Shown: positions 6,898-14,217 of the stretch, in pieces
How positions within the stretch are numbered: the first letter of the stretch is position 1
Layout of the letters: every line of letters begins with the position of its first letter
Assembly: GCA_964346145.1 (NCBI GenBank)
Contig: CAYFTL010000028.1
Coordinates: forward strand, 1 to 25,330
DNA from: CAYFTL01 sp964346145
Lineage (GTDB): Bacteria; Bacillota; Clostridia; Christensenellales; Aristaeellaceae
Direction of reading: 5' to 3'
Length of the DNA stretch: 25,330 bases
The notes under the pieces: generated by a model
Told to the model about the DNA's origin: nothing
Database searches by the model: none
Seen by the model: the letters and a program-made list of their open reading frames with translations, nothing else
Position numbers and translations under genes: made by a program

Positions 6898-8796
6898 ATG
6901 GCTTCCAATTCAGGAAGAACATTTAGAATCGGCAGTTTGCGCATCAATTTCTCCAGCCGTGGAATTGCCGCAAAATGGAAAGACAAGGTATACCGCCTTC
7001 CCTTTAAACAAAGTGGACAGAGCCGACAACAAAGTCGTTACGACGAAAGCCAATATGATCAATATAGCCGGCAGGGTTACGACGATCCTCGTTATGATCA
7101 ACCAGGCTATTATGACGACCCTGCCAGCAACGGAGCCGACTATGGCTATGACGACCGCGACTACAACCGTTACGAAAAATGGTACAACAGTGAGTGGGCA
7201 ATGTGGGCGTTGTTGCTAATTTTCCCGCCCGTGGGCATTTGGCTGATGTGGAAAAACAACCGTTTAGAGTTTATGATGCGCGGAGTCATGTCAGCGGCTT
7301 CGGGGCTGTGGTTTATCGTAGCTTTAATCTTGCTGAGTACCAGCCTGTTTGGCGGGAACAAAAACGATTTAAAAACATCGCTGGACAATTTTACCCTCCC
7401 ACCGGTGGTACAAACCAGTCCAACACCTGAGGTGACGCCGCCTTCTACAACCCCTTCGACAGTAACCCCCACGCCCGTTGCTCCGCCTTCCCCTACGCCC
7501 TTGGGCGGTGGACTCATAGGCGATGACAATTTGCCGCAAACCGATACACCCATAGAAGACACGGACGACGATGATTCTACCGACGATTCGGACAGCGGAA
7601 ACGAAGAGGACAGCAAGCGGGTATATGCCACCGAAAACGGCAAATATTATCACCTGTTGAGCACCTGCTCCAACATGACCGGTGCCAAGAGTATGACGGT
7701 AGCAGAGGCAAAGGAAAAGGGCAAGACAGCCTGTCCCACCTGCGTACTCAAGACCACGACAAACAAAAACAAGGCTACCGCCAACCCCAATGCCAAGTAT
7801 TATTCCACCAAAAACGGAAAATACTTCCACATTAAAAAGAACTGCTCCGGCATGAAAGGCGCTACCAAGGTTACGCTAGCCGAAGCGCTCAAGCGCAACC
7901 AGACCCCTTGCAGCACATGCATCGGCAAGACTTCGTTGGTGTACGCCACGAAAAATGGCAAATACTACCACAACAAAAAGAATTGCTCCGGCATGAAGGG
8001 CGCCACCCGCTTGCTGGCCACCGAAGCCAAGGCTCGCGGACAATCGGCCTGTCCGGTCTGTATCGGCAAAAACAACAAGGATTCCGATAAGAAAACCACG
8101 CCGGCTCCGGGCAGCGGCAAGTATTATTCCACCACGAACGGAAAATACTTCCACATTAAAAAGAACTGCTCCGGCATGAAAGGCGCTACCAAGGTTACGC
8201 TAGCCGAAGCGCTCAAGCGCAACCAGACCCCTTGCAGCACATGCATCGGCAAGACTTCGTTGGTGTACGCCACGAAAAATGGCAAATACTACCACAACAA
8301 AAAGAATTGCTCCGGCATGAAGGGCGCCACCCGCTTGCTGGCCACCGAAGCCAAGGCTCGCGGACAATCGGCTTGCCCCATCTGCATAGGCAAAAATAAG
8401 ACGACCCCTACCCCCAAACCCGAAAAGGATCTGGATAAAATCAAAGTTTGGGACACCGTAAACGGAAAATATTATCACAGCAAAAAATACTGTTCCGATA
8501 TGAGCGGCGCCAAGCAGGTATCTTTGACCACCGCGCTCAAGCGCAAACAAAAGCCATGTCCTGTGTGCAACCCGGTGAACACCGACGGAACCAAGAACAA
8601 ATCGACCCCCAAACCCACGGAGGGCAACACGACCAACGATAACACCTTTGTGTACGTTAGCCTGTCCGGCGAAAAATACCACAGCAAGAAAAATTGCTCC
8701 GGTATGACCGATGCCGAAAAGGTTTCCCTCACGACCGCTTTGAAGCGTTCCTACAAGCGTTGCACGACCTGCGATGCTCCAAAATCTAAAGTCTAA
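6898..8796 (+). CDS. Two-TM protein with seven Ada-like Cys/His repeats
   Basis: A 632-residue protein of unknown function. Residues 1-36 are basic, and 38-97 are a Tyr/Asp/Gln/Arg-rich low-complexity stretch. Two TM helices lie near 100-118 and 129-151, joined by a short basic loop (WKNNR). A Pro/Thr linker (165-202) and an acidic stretch (219-239) follow. Seven repeats of about 41 residues come next: 242-282, 301-341, 348-388, 409-449, 456-496, 517-557 and 585-625. The consensus is VYxTxNGKYYHxxKxCSxMxGA, then about 15 residues, then CxxC. The His plus three Cys per unit resemble the small metal-binding motif of Ada and of some thermonuclease tails; zinc binding is inference. If the basic loop is cytoplasmic, the repeats face outward. 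ATG 6898 is chosen because AAGGGGTGA (6882-6890) is 7 bases upstream; a TTG-initiated extension from 6850 lacks this. Own promoter and terminator: monocistronic. Confidence 0.85.
   Translation: MASNSGRTFRIGSLRINFSSRGIAAKWKDKVYRLPFKQSGQSRQQSRYDESQYDQYSRQGYDDPRYDQPGYYDDPASNGADYGYDDRDYNRYEKWYNSEWAMWALLLIFPPVGIWLMWKNNRLEFMMRGVMSAASGLWFIVALILLSTSLFGGNKNDLKTSLDNFTLPPVVQTSPTPEVTPPSTTPSTVTPTPVAPPSPTPLGGGLIGDDNLPQTDTPIEDTDDDDSTDDSDSGNEEDSKRVYATENGKYYHLLSTCSNMTGAKSMTVAEAKEKGKTACPTCVLKTTTNKNKATANPNAKYYSTKNGKYFHIKKNCSGMKGATKVTLAEALKRNQTPCSTCIGKTSLVYATKNGKYYHNKKNCSGMKGATRLLATEAKARGQSACPVCIGKNNKDSDKKTTPAPGSGKYYSTTNGKYFHIKKNCSGMKGATKVTLAEALKRNQTPCSTCIGKTSLVYATKNGKYYHNKKNCSGMKGATRLLATEAKARGQSACPICIGKNKTTPTPKPEKDLDKIKVWDTVNGKYYHSKKYCSDMSGAKQVSLTTALKRKQKPCPVCNPVNTDGTKNKSTPKPTEGNTTNDNTFVYVSLSGEKYHSKKNCSGMTDAEKVSLTTALKRSYKRCTTCDAPKSKV
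7795..8402 (+). repeat. 324-bp tandem in-gene duplication (two copies)
   Basis: Bases 7795-8078 and 8119-8402 are direct copies offset by 324 bp (108 codons). The stretch 7813-8048 appears identical, base for base, to 8137-8372. Each unit encodes two Cys/His repeats (2-3 and 4-5 of the protein). Differences are limited to the copy edges and the linker (8079-8118). Third-position identity points to a recent duplication or gene conversion rather than selection on the protein alone. Confidence 0.95.
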
Positions 8797-8807
8797 AGTC
8801 AGACAGC

Positions 8808-8847
8808 AATACAGGCGTATGGAAACTTTCATGCGCCTGTATTTTTT
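8808..8847 (+). terminator. Intrinsic terminator after the repeat-protein gene
   Basis: A 14-bp stem (8808-8821 with 8830-8843, one G-T wobble) around an 8-base loop, followed by six T at 8842-8847. It lies 12 bases after the stop of the Cys/His repeat gene. Confidence 0.92.
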
Positions 8848-8881
8848 GTTGGATACAGGTCACGATTTTGGGCGCATTTGT

Positions 8882-8901
8882 GCCGCTTAACGCCGCTTAA
8901 C
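8882..8901 (+). repeat. Two exact tandem 10-bp repeats upstream of xpt promoter
   Basis: GCCGCTTAAC occurs twice with no gap (8882-8891, 8892-8901), ending 9 bases before the -35 of the xpt promoter. A 10-bp period places both copies on the same face of the helix. It could be a regulator site; no known operator was recognised. Confidence 0.7.
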
Positions 8902-8910
8902 CTTACCCGG

Positions 8911-8939
8911 TTGTATTGGGCAAGGTCTCGTGTTATAAT
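8911..8939 (+). promoter_or_regulatory. Sigma-A promoter for xpt
   Basis: TTGTAT (8911-8916), 17-base spacer, TATAAT (8934-8939) with extended -10 TG at 8931-8932. The predicted start is near 8946, leaving only about 37 bases of leader. That is too short for the guanine riboswitch that controls xpt in many Firmicutes. Confidence 0.8.
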
Positions 8940-8982
8940 CCAATGTATTCAAATCAAATATAAACACTGGAGTTGTGAAGGC

Positions 8983-9558
8983 ATGGATGAGCTTAAACAA
9001 AGAATTTTGCAGGATGGTTGCGCGCTGAACGATGAGGTGCTGTTGGTGGATTCTTTTTTGAATCATCAAGTGGATGTAGAGCTGATGGCACAAATTGGGC
9101 ACGAGTTCGCCGGGCGCTTTAAAAACACCCGCATCGACCGGGTGGTTACCATTGAAAGCAGCGGAATTGCCCCCGCGGCGATGACCGCACTGGTGCTGGG
9201 CGTGCCCCTTGTGATCATGAAGAAAACGCCTTCCAGAATTTTAAACGACGATACCCTGCAAACCTGCGTCCATTCTTTCACGAAAAACTCAGACTATATG
9301 CTCACCATAAAGAAAAAATATATCAACGCTGGCGAGCAGATTTTGTTGATCGACGATTTCTTGGCCAATGGCGAAGCCGCAATGGGCGCAGCCTGCTTGA
9401 TTGAAGGCGCTGGTGCCAAGGTTTCCGGCATAGGCATCGTAATCGAGAAGGCCTTTCAGCCTGGGCATGAAAGGCTTGTAGAGGCAGGATACCACGTTGT
9501 TTCGCTGGCGCGGGTGCAGGAAATGAGCAAAGACCGCATTGAGTTTGTGAACGAATAA
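8983..9558 (+). CDS. xpt: Xanthine phosphoribosyltransferase
   Basis: Converts xanthine and PRPP to XMP in purine salvage; cytosolic. The protein is 191 residues, the family length. The PRPP-binding motif is LLIDDFLANGEA at 121-132, with VVTIESSGIAPA at 54-65 and a C-terminal segment (RIEFVN) typical of Xpt. The ATG at 8983 is chosen because the longer frame from 8878 runs across the promoter at 8911-8939; GGAG lies about 10 bases upstream, a modest ribosome site. The gene is monocistronic, between its own promoter and a palindrome at 9567-9620. No purine riboswitch fits in the leader, so control, if any, is probably at the DNA level. Confidence 0.93.
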   Translation: MDELKQRILQDGCALNDEVLLVDSFLNHQVDVELMAQIGHEFAGRFKNTRIDRVVTIESSGIAPAAMTALVLGVPLVIMKKTPSRILNDDTLQTCVHSFTKNSDYMLTIKKKYINAGEQILLIDDFLANGEAAMGAACLIEGAGAKVSGIGIVIEKAFQPGHERLVEAGYHVVSLARVQEMSKDRIEFVNE

Positions 9559-9566
9559 ATTTAAGA

Positions 9567-9620
9567 TTTTAATATAAAGGACGGATGTGCACTCGCACAC
9601 ATCCGTCCTTTATATTAAAA
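9567..9620. terminator. Perfect 23-bp hairpin after xpt
   Basis: Bases 9567-9589 pair exactly with 9598-9620 around an 8-base loop. The core is AAAGGACGGATGTG, flanked by A/T-rich arms (TTTTAATAT and ATATTAAAA). It begins 8 bases after the xpt stop. Arm composition allows termination both ways, although no long uninterrupted T-run follows on the plus strand. Confidence 0.75.
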
Positions 9621-9647
9621 TTGATGGCTTTTGTAAAACGGACCGCA

Positions 9648-9678
9648 CAAAAAACCGAAGGTATAGATATACCTTCGG
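9648..9678 (-). terminator. Intrinsic terminator of the 6S RNA gene
   Basis: CCGAAGGTATA (9655-9665) pairs with TATACCTTCGG (9668-9678). On the minus strand the stem is followed by six T (complement of 9649-9654). It faces the xpt hairpin, so the two units converge cleanly. Confidence 0.88.
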
Positions 9679-9880
9679 CCAAATGATGAATGAATCCCGT
9701 GCGTGCCGCTCATCTCCGTTTTTTTCACCCGCTCTAAAGCAGGGCGGAGACCTGCGTTTACTTGCTGCCGTCCCTTCAAGCGAGGGCCTGACATCCATAA
9801 GCCGACTCGGAATCCTTTTGTGATGATGTGGGTAAAAACGGAAATGTTACGAACACCACAGGATATACCATCCACTCTTT
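9648..9880 (-). ncRNA. ssrS: 6S RNA
   Basis: Minus-strand RNA gene with no coding potential, bounded by a consensus promoter and an intrinsic terminator. Near its 5' end it reads TCCTGTGGTGTTCGT (9863-9849), matching the pattern CTGnnGTGTTnG that I recall in 6S RNAs. The 5' segment ATCCTGTG (9864-9857) pairs with CACGGGAT (9701-9694), and GTG (9856-9854) pairs with CAC (9705-9703), forming a closing stem across 171 bases. After an internal bubble, a second stem forms between TCCGTTTTTACCC (9842-9830) and the segment 9730-9715. Closing stem, bubble and long terminal arm are the 6S architecture, which imitates an open promoter and sequesters sigma-A RNA polymerase. Ends are estimates: start near 9880 from the promoter, 3' end before or at the terminator. 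SRP RNA was considered and rejected. Confidence 0.78.
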
Positions 9881-9886
9881 ACATTG

Positions 9887-9916
9887 ATTATACATGGCAT
9901 TTTATCAAACTGTCAA
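9887..9916 (-). promoter_or_regulatory. Consensus sigma-A promoter of the 6S RNA gene
   Basis: On the minus strand: perfect TTGACA (complement of 9911-9916), 18-base spacer, perfect TATAAT (complement of 9887-9892), with TG directly before the -10. It is the best sigma-A promoter in the window. It lies just downstream of the metallophosphoesterase stop (9940-9942), so the RNA can be made independently of the ecf operon. Confidence 0.88.
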
Positions 9917-9939
9917 GGGAGAAGACACGCGCAATACGA

Positions 9940-10746
9940 TCAGCCACGCTCTAACATAATCAGATGAATTTGCGACCTTGCCCCTATGCGCAGCGGGATT
10001 CTGCTGGTGCCAATGCCGTTGGATACGAGAACCTGGGATTGCCCGATTGTGTTCCAGCCCGACACAAAAAAAGTCGGAGATTTGCCGATATACGCTCGTT
10101 CAAACCCGATAGAATACGGGTTTAGCCTGCCAATGCGAAACTGACCGCCGTGGGTGTGGCCACACAAGGTAAGCTGCGGCCAGAGCTCTTCAGCGTTTTC
10201 AAAGGCCCCATGCGCCGCTTGAGGATAGTGGCTGAGCAACACGCGAAAGTCTTCCGAGTCAGAGCGCTGAAACAAATGTTTGGCGTCCGGTTCTCCATAT
10301 TTGGCTTCGTCCACCCCGCCAATGAGCAAGCGTCCGCCCTGCACAGCAATTTCGACCGAAGCGTTGACCAGCAAGCGGATACCGTTTTGTGCCATGTATC
10401 TGCGCAGCAAATCATGATTTCTAAAGCGCTGCACATCGTTGTTTCCGAGGACGCAAAAACAACCCAGCGGCGCTTGGATGCTTGCCAACAAGTCGACGGC
10501 GTAGTACGCATCCTTTCGGCTTTCCGCCAAATCCCCGCCAAACAATAATATATCCGGCGCAAGTTCGGCAATTGTTTGCATAGCGCAGCGCAGGTTCTGT
10601 CTGGAGCGCTTGTCCTCGGCGTGGAAATCCGCGGCAAAGACCACGCGCTTGCCCTCCAATCCGGAGGGAAGCTGGGGCACTCGCAAAGTGCGCTGCTCCA
10701 CATCCAGCCCAGCAAAATATTTATTCTTATTTGTATTCAGATACAA
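9940..10746 (-). CDS. Metallophosphoesterase (calcineurin-like)
   Basis: Predicted metal-dependent phosphoesterase of 268 residues. The metal-binding series is complete: DFH (Asp40, His42), GGD at 70-72, GNND at 101-104, SHYP at 172-175 (His173) and GHTHGGQ at 196-202. This resembles the YkuE/YaeI-like group, whose substrates vary. There is no N-terminal TM helix or signal peptide, unlike many relatives. The open frame extends to 10806 inside truA. TTG 10746 is preferred because GGAG sits 7 bases upstream and this cuts the overlap with truA to 20 bases; GTG 10701 is another option. It is the last gene of the ecf-truA unit. Confidence 0.85.
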   Translation of the reverse strand: MYLNTNKNKYFAGLDVEQRTLRVPQLPSGLEGKRVVFAADFHAEDKRSRQNLRCAMQTIAELAPDILLFGGDLAESRKDAYYAVDLLASIQAPLGCFCVLGNNDVQRFRNHDLLRRYMAQNGIRLLVNASVEIAVQGGRLLIGGVDEAKYGEPDAKHLFQRSDSEDFRVLLSHYPQAAHGAFENAEELWPQLTLCGHTHGGQFRIGRLNPYSIGFERAYIGKSPTFFVSGWNTIGQSQVLVSNGIGTSRIPLRIGARSQIHLIMLERG

Positions 10747-11554
10747 GTTGAAACTCCGTACTCCAGTCGTTGAGGTCGTCGGCTGCTTTGCGCACTTGCC
10801 GGTCATCGTAGTACACTGCCGACAGCGTCAGGCCTTGAGGGGGGGCTGTTACACCCAGGGACAGCCGATCGCGGGAGAGAAGCGCCCGCTCAACTGCTCC
10901 GCTTTCCAGTTTTCCCGTGCCTACCGAAACCAAAGTGCCCGCAATGATGCGCACCATGTTGTACAAAAAGCCACTGCCCAGCACCCAAATTCGGACGATC
11001 TGCCCATGCGTCTCAATCCGAACCGCATAAATGGTGCGGATCGTATCTTTGACGATGGAGCCGCTGGCTGCAAAGGCGGCAAAATCATGCGTTCCCATCA
11101 GGGCCTTAGACTCGCCGATCATGGACTCCACGCGCAGCGGCCGCGATACATGCCAGCTCACGTTGCGCAAAAGTGCGCTGGCGTGGTTATGGTTGTAGAT
11201 TGTATAGCAGTACAGCTTGCCTTTGGCGCCATAGCGTGCGTGAAAATTTGAGGGCACAGACATAGAAGCGCGTACCCGGATATCTTCAGGCAGTACCGTG
11301 TTCAATGCGAAGCTGAATTTTTCATCTGGGATAGGGCTATCGGTGTCAAAATGCACATTCAGCCCCAACGCGTGCACGCCTGCATCGGTCCTGCTTGATC
11401 CGATGACGCCGACGTGGTTGCCCACAAATTTTTCGATAGCCTCCTCCAGTACTTGCTGAATGCTGATGGCGTTGATTTGGCGCTGCCACCCCGAGTAGTT
11501 GGTCCCATCGTACTCGACCACCATGCGCACGCGCCTAAAATTTTGACCTTCCAT
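10727..11554 (-). CDS. truA: tRNA pseudouridine(38-40) synthase TruA
   Basis: Isomerises uridines 38-40 in the tRNA anticodon arm to pseudouridine. The catalytic Asp57 lies in SSRTDAGVHALG (53-64), the TruA signature. EYDGTNYSGWQRQ at 14-26 and GSGFLYNMVRIIAGTL in the second half are also diagnostic. Length is 275, normal. ATG 11554 overlaps the ecfT stop by one base (TAATG). The frame opens further, to 11602, but that extension lies inside ecfT and has no better ribosome site. ecfT-truA is a common Firmicute order. In many genomes rplM-rpsI follow; here a metallophosphoesterase does. Confidence 0.96.
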   Translation of the reverse strand: MEGQNFRRVRMVVEYDGTNYSGWQRQINAISIQQVLEEAIEKFVGNHVGVIGSSRTDAGVHALGLNVHFDTDSPIPDEKFSFALNTVLPEDIRVRASMSVPSNFHARYGAKGKLYCYTIYNHNHASALLRNVSWHVSRPLRVESMIGESKALMGTHDFAAFAASGSIVKDTIRTIYAVRIETHGQIVRIWVLGSGFLYNMVRIIAGTLVSVGTGKLESGAVERALLSRDRLSLGVTAPPQGLTLSAVYYDDRQVRKAADDLNDWSTEFQLVSEYK

Positions 11555-12354
11555 TAGATCAACCTTTCCAGAAACACGAGCACAGCCAATAGAGCAAAAC
11601 AAACGCCGGCCACGGCATCGGCTCCACGAAAGCGCAACACTTTCATGCGCGTTCTGTTTTCCCCGCCGTGGTAGCAGCGCGCTTCCATGGCCAACGACAG
11701 ATCGTCGGCGCGGCGCAGCGCTCCGACAAACAATGGCACCAACAGCGGGATCATGGCCTTCGCCCGCCGGATCAGGTTGCCGCTTTCAAAATCGGCCCCG
11801 CGGGCCATCTGAGCCTTCATGATTTTGTCGGTCTCTTCCAGCAATGTGGGAATAAAGCGCAGCGCGATGGTCATAATCATGGTCAGCTCATGCACCGGCA
11901 GCTTGATTTTGTCCGCAGGTTTTAGCAGCGTTTCCAGCCCGTTGGTCAGGGAAATAGGCGACGTAGTCAGCGTCATCAGCTGTGTGCTGACTACGAGCAG
12001 GGTCAACCGAAGAGCCATATAGACCGACGTTTTGATGCCTTCCAGGGTAATGGTCATAAGCTTCCAGCGCAGCACGACCGTTTCGCCCTGCACAAAAAAT
12101 ATGTTCAACAAAACGGTAAGAACAACGATAACCAATATGGGTTTGATGCCCTTGAGCATATAGCGCAGGCTGATGTGTGACAGGTAAGCCGCCCCAAATA
12201 CGAACAGGAACATCAGCAAATAGCCGATCAATCCGGTAATTTGGAAGGTAAGGATGATCATGGCCAGCGTAATCAATATTTTGGTGCGGGGATCCAAGTG
12301 GTGCACCGACGAATTGCCGGGGATGTATTGCCCGATCACAGCGCCTTTAAACAT
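11554..12354 (-). CDS. ecfT: ECF transporter transmembrane subunit EcfT
   Basis: Membrane scaffold of group II energy-coupling-factor transporters. It links substrate-binding S-components (vitamins, metals) to the EcfA1/EcfA2 ATPases. The protein is 266 residues with hydrophobic helices near 25-58, 70-90, 112-130 and 247-264. The two cytoplasmic coupling motifs are QMARGADFE (182-190) and MEARCYHGG (223-231). The family consensus is Ala-Arg-Gly; the second motif here reads ARC, which I recall as common in Firmicutes. ATG 12354 is chosen because AAGGGGG lies 7-8 bases upstream; a TTG at 12372 is the longer alternative. It overlaps the end of ecfA2 by 8 bases. No S-component gene is in the window, so they are presumably encoded elsewhere. 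Confidence 0.95.
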   Translation of the reverse strand: MFKGAVIGQYIPGNSSVHHLDPRTKILITLAMIILTFQITGLIGYLLMFLFVFGAAYLSHISLRYMLKGIKPILVIVVLTVLLNIFFVQGETVVLRWKLMTITLEGIKTSVYMALRLTLLVVSTQLMTLTTSPISLTNGLETLLKPADKIKLPVHELTMIMTIALRFIPTLLEETDKIMKAQMARGADFESGNLIRRAKAMIPLLVPLFVGALRRADDLSLAMEARCYHGGENRTRMKVLRFRGADAVAGVCFALLAVLVFLERLI

Positions 12355-13207
12355 CGGTATCCCCCTTTCCAAGTTGCCTGAGCAGGTACGGCTCTAGCTG
12401 TTTAAGGGTGTAAAGCCCCTGCGGAACGTCCCAACCCAAAGCGCGCAAGCGGTGGGCAAGCTGCGCCGCCACCGGCAGACCCAATCCCATATCGTTCAGT
12501 TCCTGACCGCGGGCAAACACTTGCTCGGGCGTTCCATCCATAGCCAACCTGCCATGGTTGATCACTAAAATGCGCCGGCACATGCGGGCCACATCTTCCA
12601 TGCTATGGGAAACCATGACCATGGTGGTGTCGGCATCGTGCAACTGCTGCATTAAACTGAGCAGCCCCTCCCGCCCTTTGGGGTCTAGGCCTGCGGTGGG
12701 CTCATCCATTACCAGCACGCTGGGCTTCATAGCCAGCACACCTGCGATGGCCACACGCCGCTTTTGCCCGCCCGACAGCTCAAAAGGAGATTGCGCCAGC
12801 ACCGCCTCATCTAGCCCCACTTGAGCGATCGCATCGAGCACGCGCTGCTTAATCTCACTTTCGCCCAGCCCTAAGTTGCGTGGGCCAAAAGCGATGTCCT
12901 TTTCCACCGTTTCTTCAAACAGTTGATATTCGGGGTACTGAAAAACCAGCCCCACCCGTTGGCGCACATCGCGCATGTTGGTATCTTTGTTGCTCAAAGA
13001 CAGGCCGTCCACCAGCACTTCGCCTTGCATCGGGCGGATCAATCCGTTTAAGTGTTGCACCAGCGTGGATTTTCCGCTGCCCGTGTGCCCGATAATGCCG
13101 ACAAATTCTCCGTCGCCTATCGTAAAGGATATGTCGGAAAGCGCCTTGGATTGAAAGGGCGTTCCGGGCATGTAAGTATAGCTTAATTGGCTGACTTCAA
13201 TCGGCAC
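12347..13207 (-). CDS. ecfA2: ECF transporter ATPase EcfA2
   Basis: ATP-binding subunit of the ECF module, 286 residues. Walker A GHTGSGKST is at 40-48, the Q-loop Gln at 90, the signature LSGGQ at 144-148 and Walker B ends in Asp168-Glu169 (DEPTAGLD). The H-loop is in VSHSMED. The post-Q-loop stretch YPEYQLFEETVEKDIAFGP is characteristic of EcfA2 rather than EcfA1. The start is GTG 13207, inside the end of ecfA1 (25-base overlap), with GGTGGA just upstream; no ATG fits better. It should form the EcfA1-EcfA2 heterodimer with the neighbouring gene product. Confidence 0.95.
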   Translation of the reverse strand: MPIEVSQLSYTYMPGTPFQSKALSDISFTIGDGEFVGIIGHTGSGKSTLVQHLNGLIRPMQGEVLVDGLSLSNKDTNMRDVRQRVGLVFQYPEYQLFEETVEKDIAFGPRNLGLGESEIKQRVLDAIAQVGLDEAVLAQSPFELSGGQKRRVAIAGVLAMKPSVLVMDEPTAGLDPKGREGLLSLMQQLHDADTTMVMVSHSMEDVARMCRRILVINHGRLAMDGTPEQVFARGQELNDMGLGLPVAAQLAHRLRALGWDVPQGLYTLKQLEPYLLRQLGKGDTDV

Positions 13208-14019
13208 AGTTCCACCACCATTTCATCTACAGTCAAAATACCCGAAGGAAGATCAATATCGTGAGCGCGCAGCGTTTCAGACAATATTTCCATGGGCGGC
13301 AAATCCAACCCCAGATAGGTTATCTTCTCCGATTGGGCAAATACCTCGCGGGGCGACCCCTCCAAAGCGATTTGCCCCTGATCCATCACGATCACCCGAT
13401 CGGCGCGCGCCGCCTCTTCCATAAAATGGGTGATCCACACTACGGTCATGCCTTCCTGTTTGTTGAGCTGCATCACCGTGTTAAGCACTTCTAGCCGGCC
13501 AGAGGGATCCAGCATCGCTGTGGATTCATCAAACACCATAATCTGTGGGCGCATGGCCAGCACACCCGCAATGGCGATACGCTGCTTTTGTCCGCCCGAG
13601 AGCATATGGGGAGCCGATTCGGCAAAGCGCTCCATGCCCACAGTTTCCAGTGCGCTATCCACCCGAGAGCGGATTAGCGACGATTCTATGCCTATATTTT
13701 CTAGGCCGAAGGCCACGTCCTCCTCCACGACGGTGGCCACCATTTGGTTGTCCGGATTTTGAAAAACCATGCCACAGGTTTGGCGTATGTCCCAAAGGTG
13801 CTTGTCATCCTTGGTGTTCATGCCGCAAACGATAACCTCCCCGGCGCTAGGCAAATACAGCGCATTGAGCAACTTGGCCAGCGTAGATTTTCCGCTGCCG
13901 TTGTGCCCCAGCACCGCCACAAATTCGCCGGGATTGATATGCATGGAAACACCCTTTACCGCATCTTCCTGGGCATCTTCATATTGAAAATGTACATCTT
14001 TCAAATCTACAATAGCCAT
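13183..14019 (-). CDS. ecfA1: ECF transporter ATPase EcfA1
   Basis: Second ATPase of the ECF module, 278 residues. Walker A GHNGSGKST is at 38-46, Q-loop Gln87 in QNPDNQMVATVVEEDVAFG (typical EcfA1), signature LSGGQ at 140-144, Walker B with Glu165 and the switch His at 198. The D-loop region reads DESTAMLDP; Ser in place of Pro is normal for EcfA1. AAGGAG lies 8 bases upstream of ATG 14019. It is the first gene of ecfA1-ecfA2-ecfT-truA-metallophosphoesterase and is driven by the minus-strand promoter near 14053. Confidence 0.96.
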   Translation of the reverse strand: MAIVDLKDVHFQYEDAQEDAVKGVSMHINPGEFVAVLGHNGSGKSTLAKLLNALYLPSAGEVIVCGMNTKDDKHLWDIRQTCGMVFQNPDNQMVATVVEEDVAFGLENIGIESSLIRSRVDSALETVGMERFAESAPHMLSGGQKQRIAIAGVLAMRPQIMVFDESTAMLDPSGRLEVLNTVMQLNKQEGMTVVWITHFMEEAARADRVIVMDQGQIALEGSPREVFAQSEKITYLGLDLPPMEILSETLRAHDIDLPSGILTVDEMVVELCRLKSAN

Positions 14020-14052
14020 AACAAGTCTCCTTGTTTAGAATTCACTTTAACC

Positions 14053-14061
14053 ATTATAGCA
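14053..14061 (-). promoter_or_regulatory. Extended -10 promoter for the ecf operon
   Basis: The minus strand reads TGCTATAAT (TATAAT = complement of 14053-14058). The -35 region is AT-rich without a good hexamer, as at the mutY promoter. The predicted start is near 14046, about 25 bases before ATG 14019. Confidence 0.65.
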
Positions 14062-14182
14062 GTTTCGCGTTAAATAATAAAATAGTTGACCGTGAGATTT
14101 CCCGCTTATTTTCCAGAACCCATCTTTTCAAATAAAGCTTTCGTAAACTTTGGTATAAATTTCACAATATCGCCGGTTTGCG

Positions 14183-14211
14183 TTGCTATTCAAGGCGATT
14201 TCGAGTATAAT
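14183..14211 (+). promoter_or_regulatory. Sigma-A promoter for pgk-tpiA-gpmI
   Basis: TTGCTA (14183-14188), 17-base spacer, TATAAT (14206-14211). The predicted start is near 14218, giving a leader of about 160 bases before pgk. An upstream TGGTATAAA (14151-14159) is a possible second extended -10 element. Confidence 0.75.
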
Positions 14212-14217
14212 TATTGT

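Noticed and set aside
7795..8402. Repeats as a CRISPR array
   Set aside because: The repeated unit is 324 bp, in frame and protein-coding, with no short repeat-spacer pattern.
8200..8832. 210-codon minus-strand frame opposite the Cys/His repeats
   Set aside because: Antisense shadow of the repeat gene; its internal repeats mirror those of the real protein.
8940..8982. Guanine riboswitch before xpt
   Set aside because: The leader is too short and shows no three-way junction motif.
9680..9880. SRP RNA (GTCAGG...GGCAGC near 9750-9790, minus strand)
   Set aside because: The GGAA tetraloop and spacing of the SRP tip are absent, while the 5' motif and closing stem fit 6S RNA.
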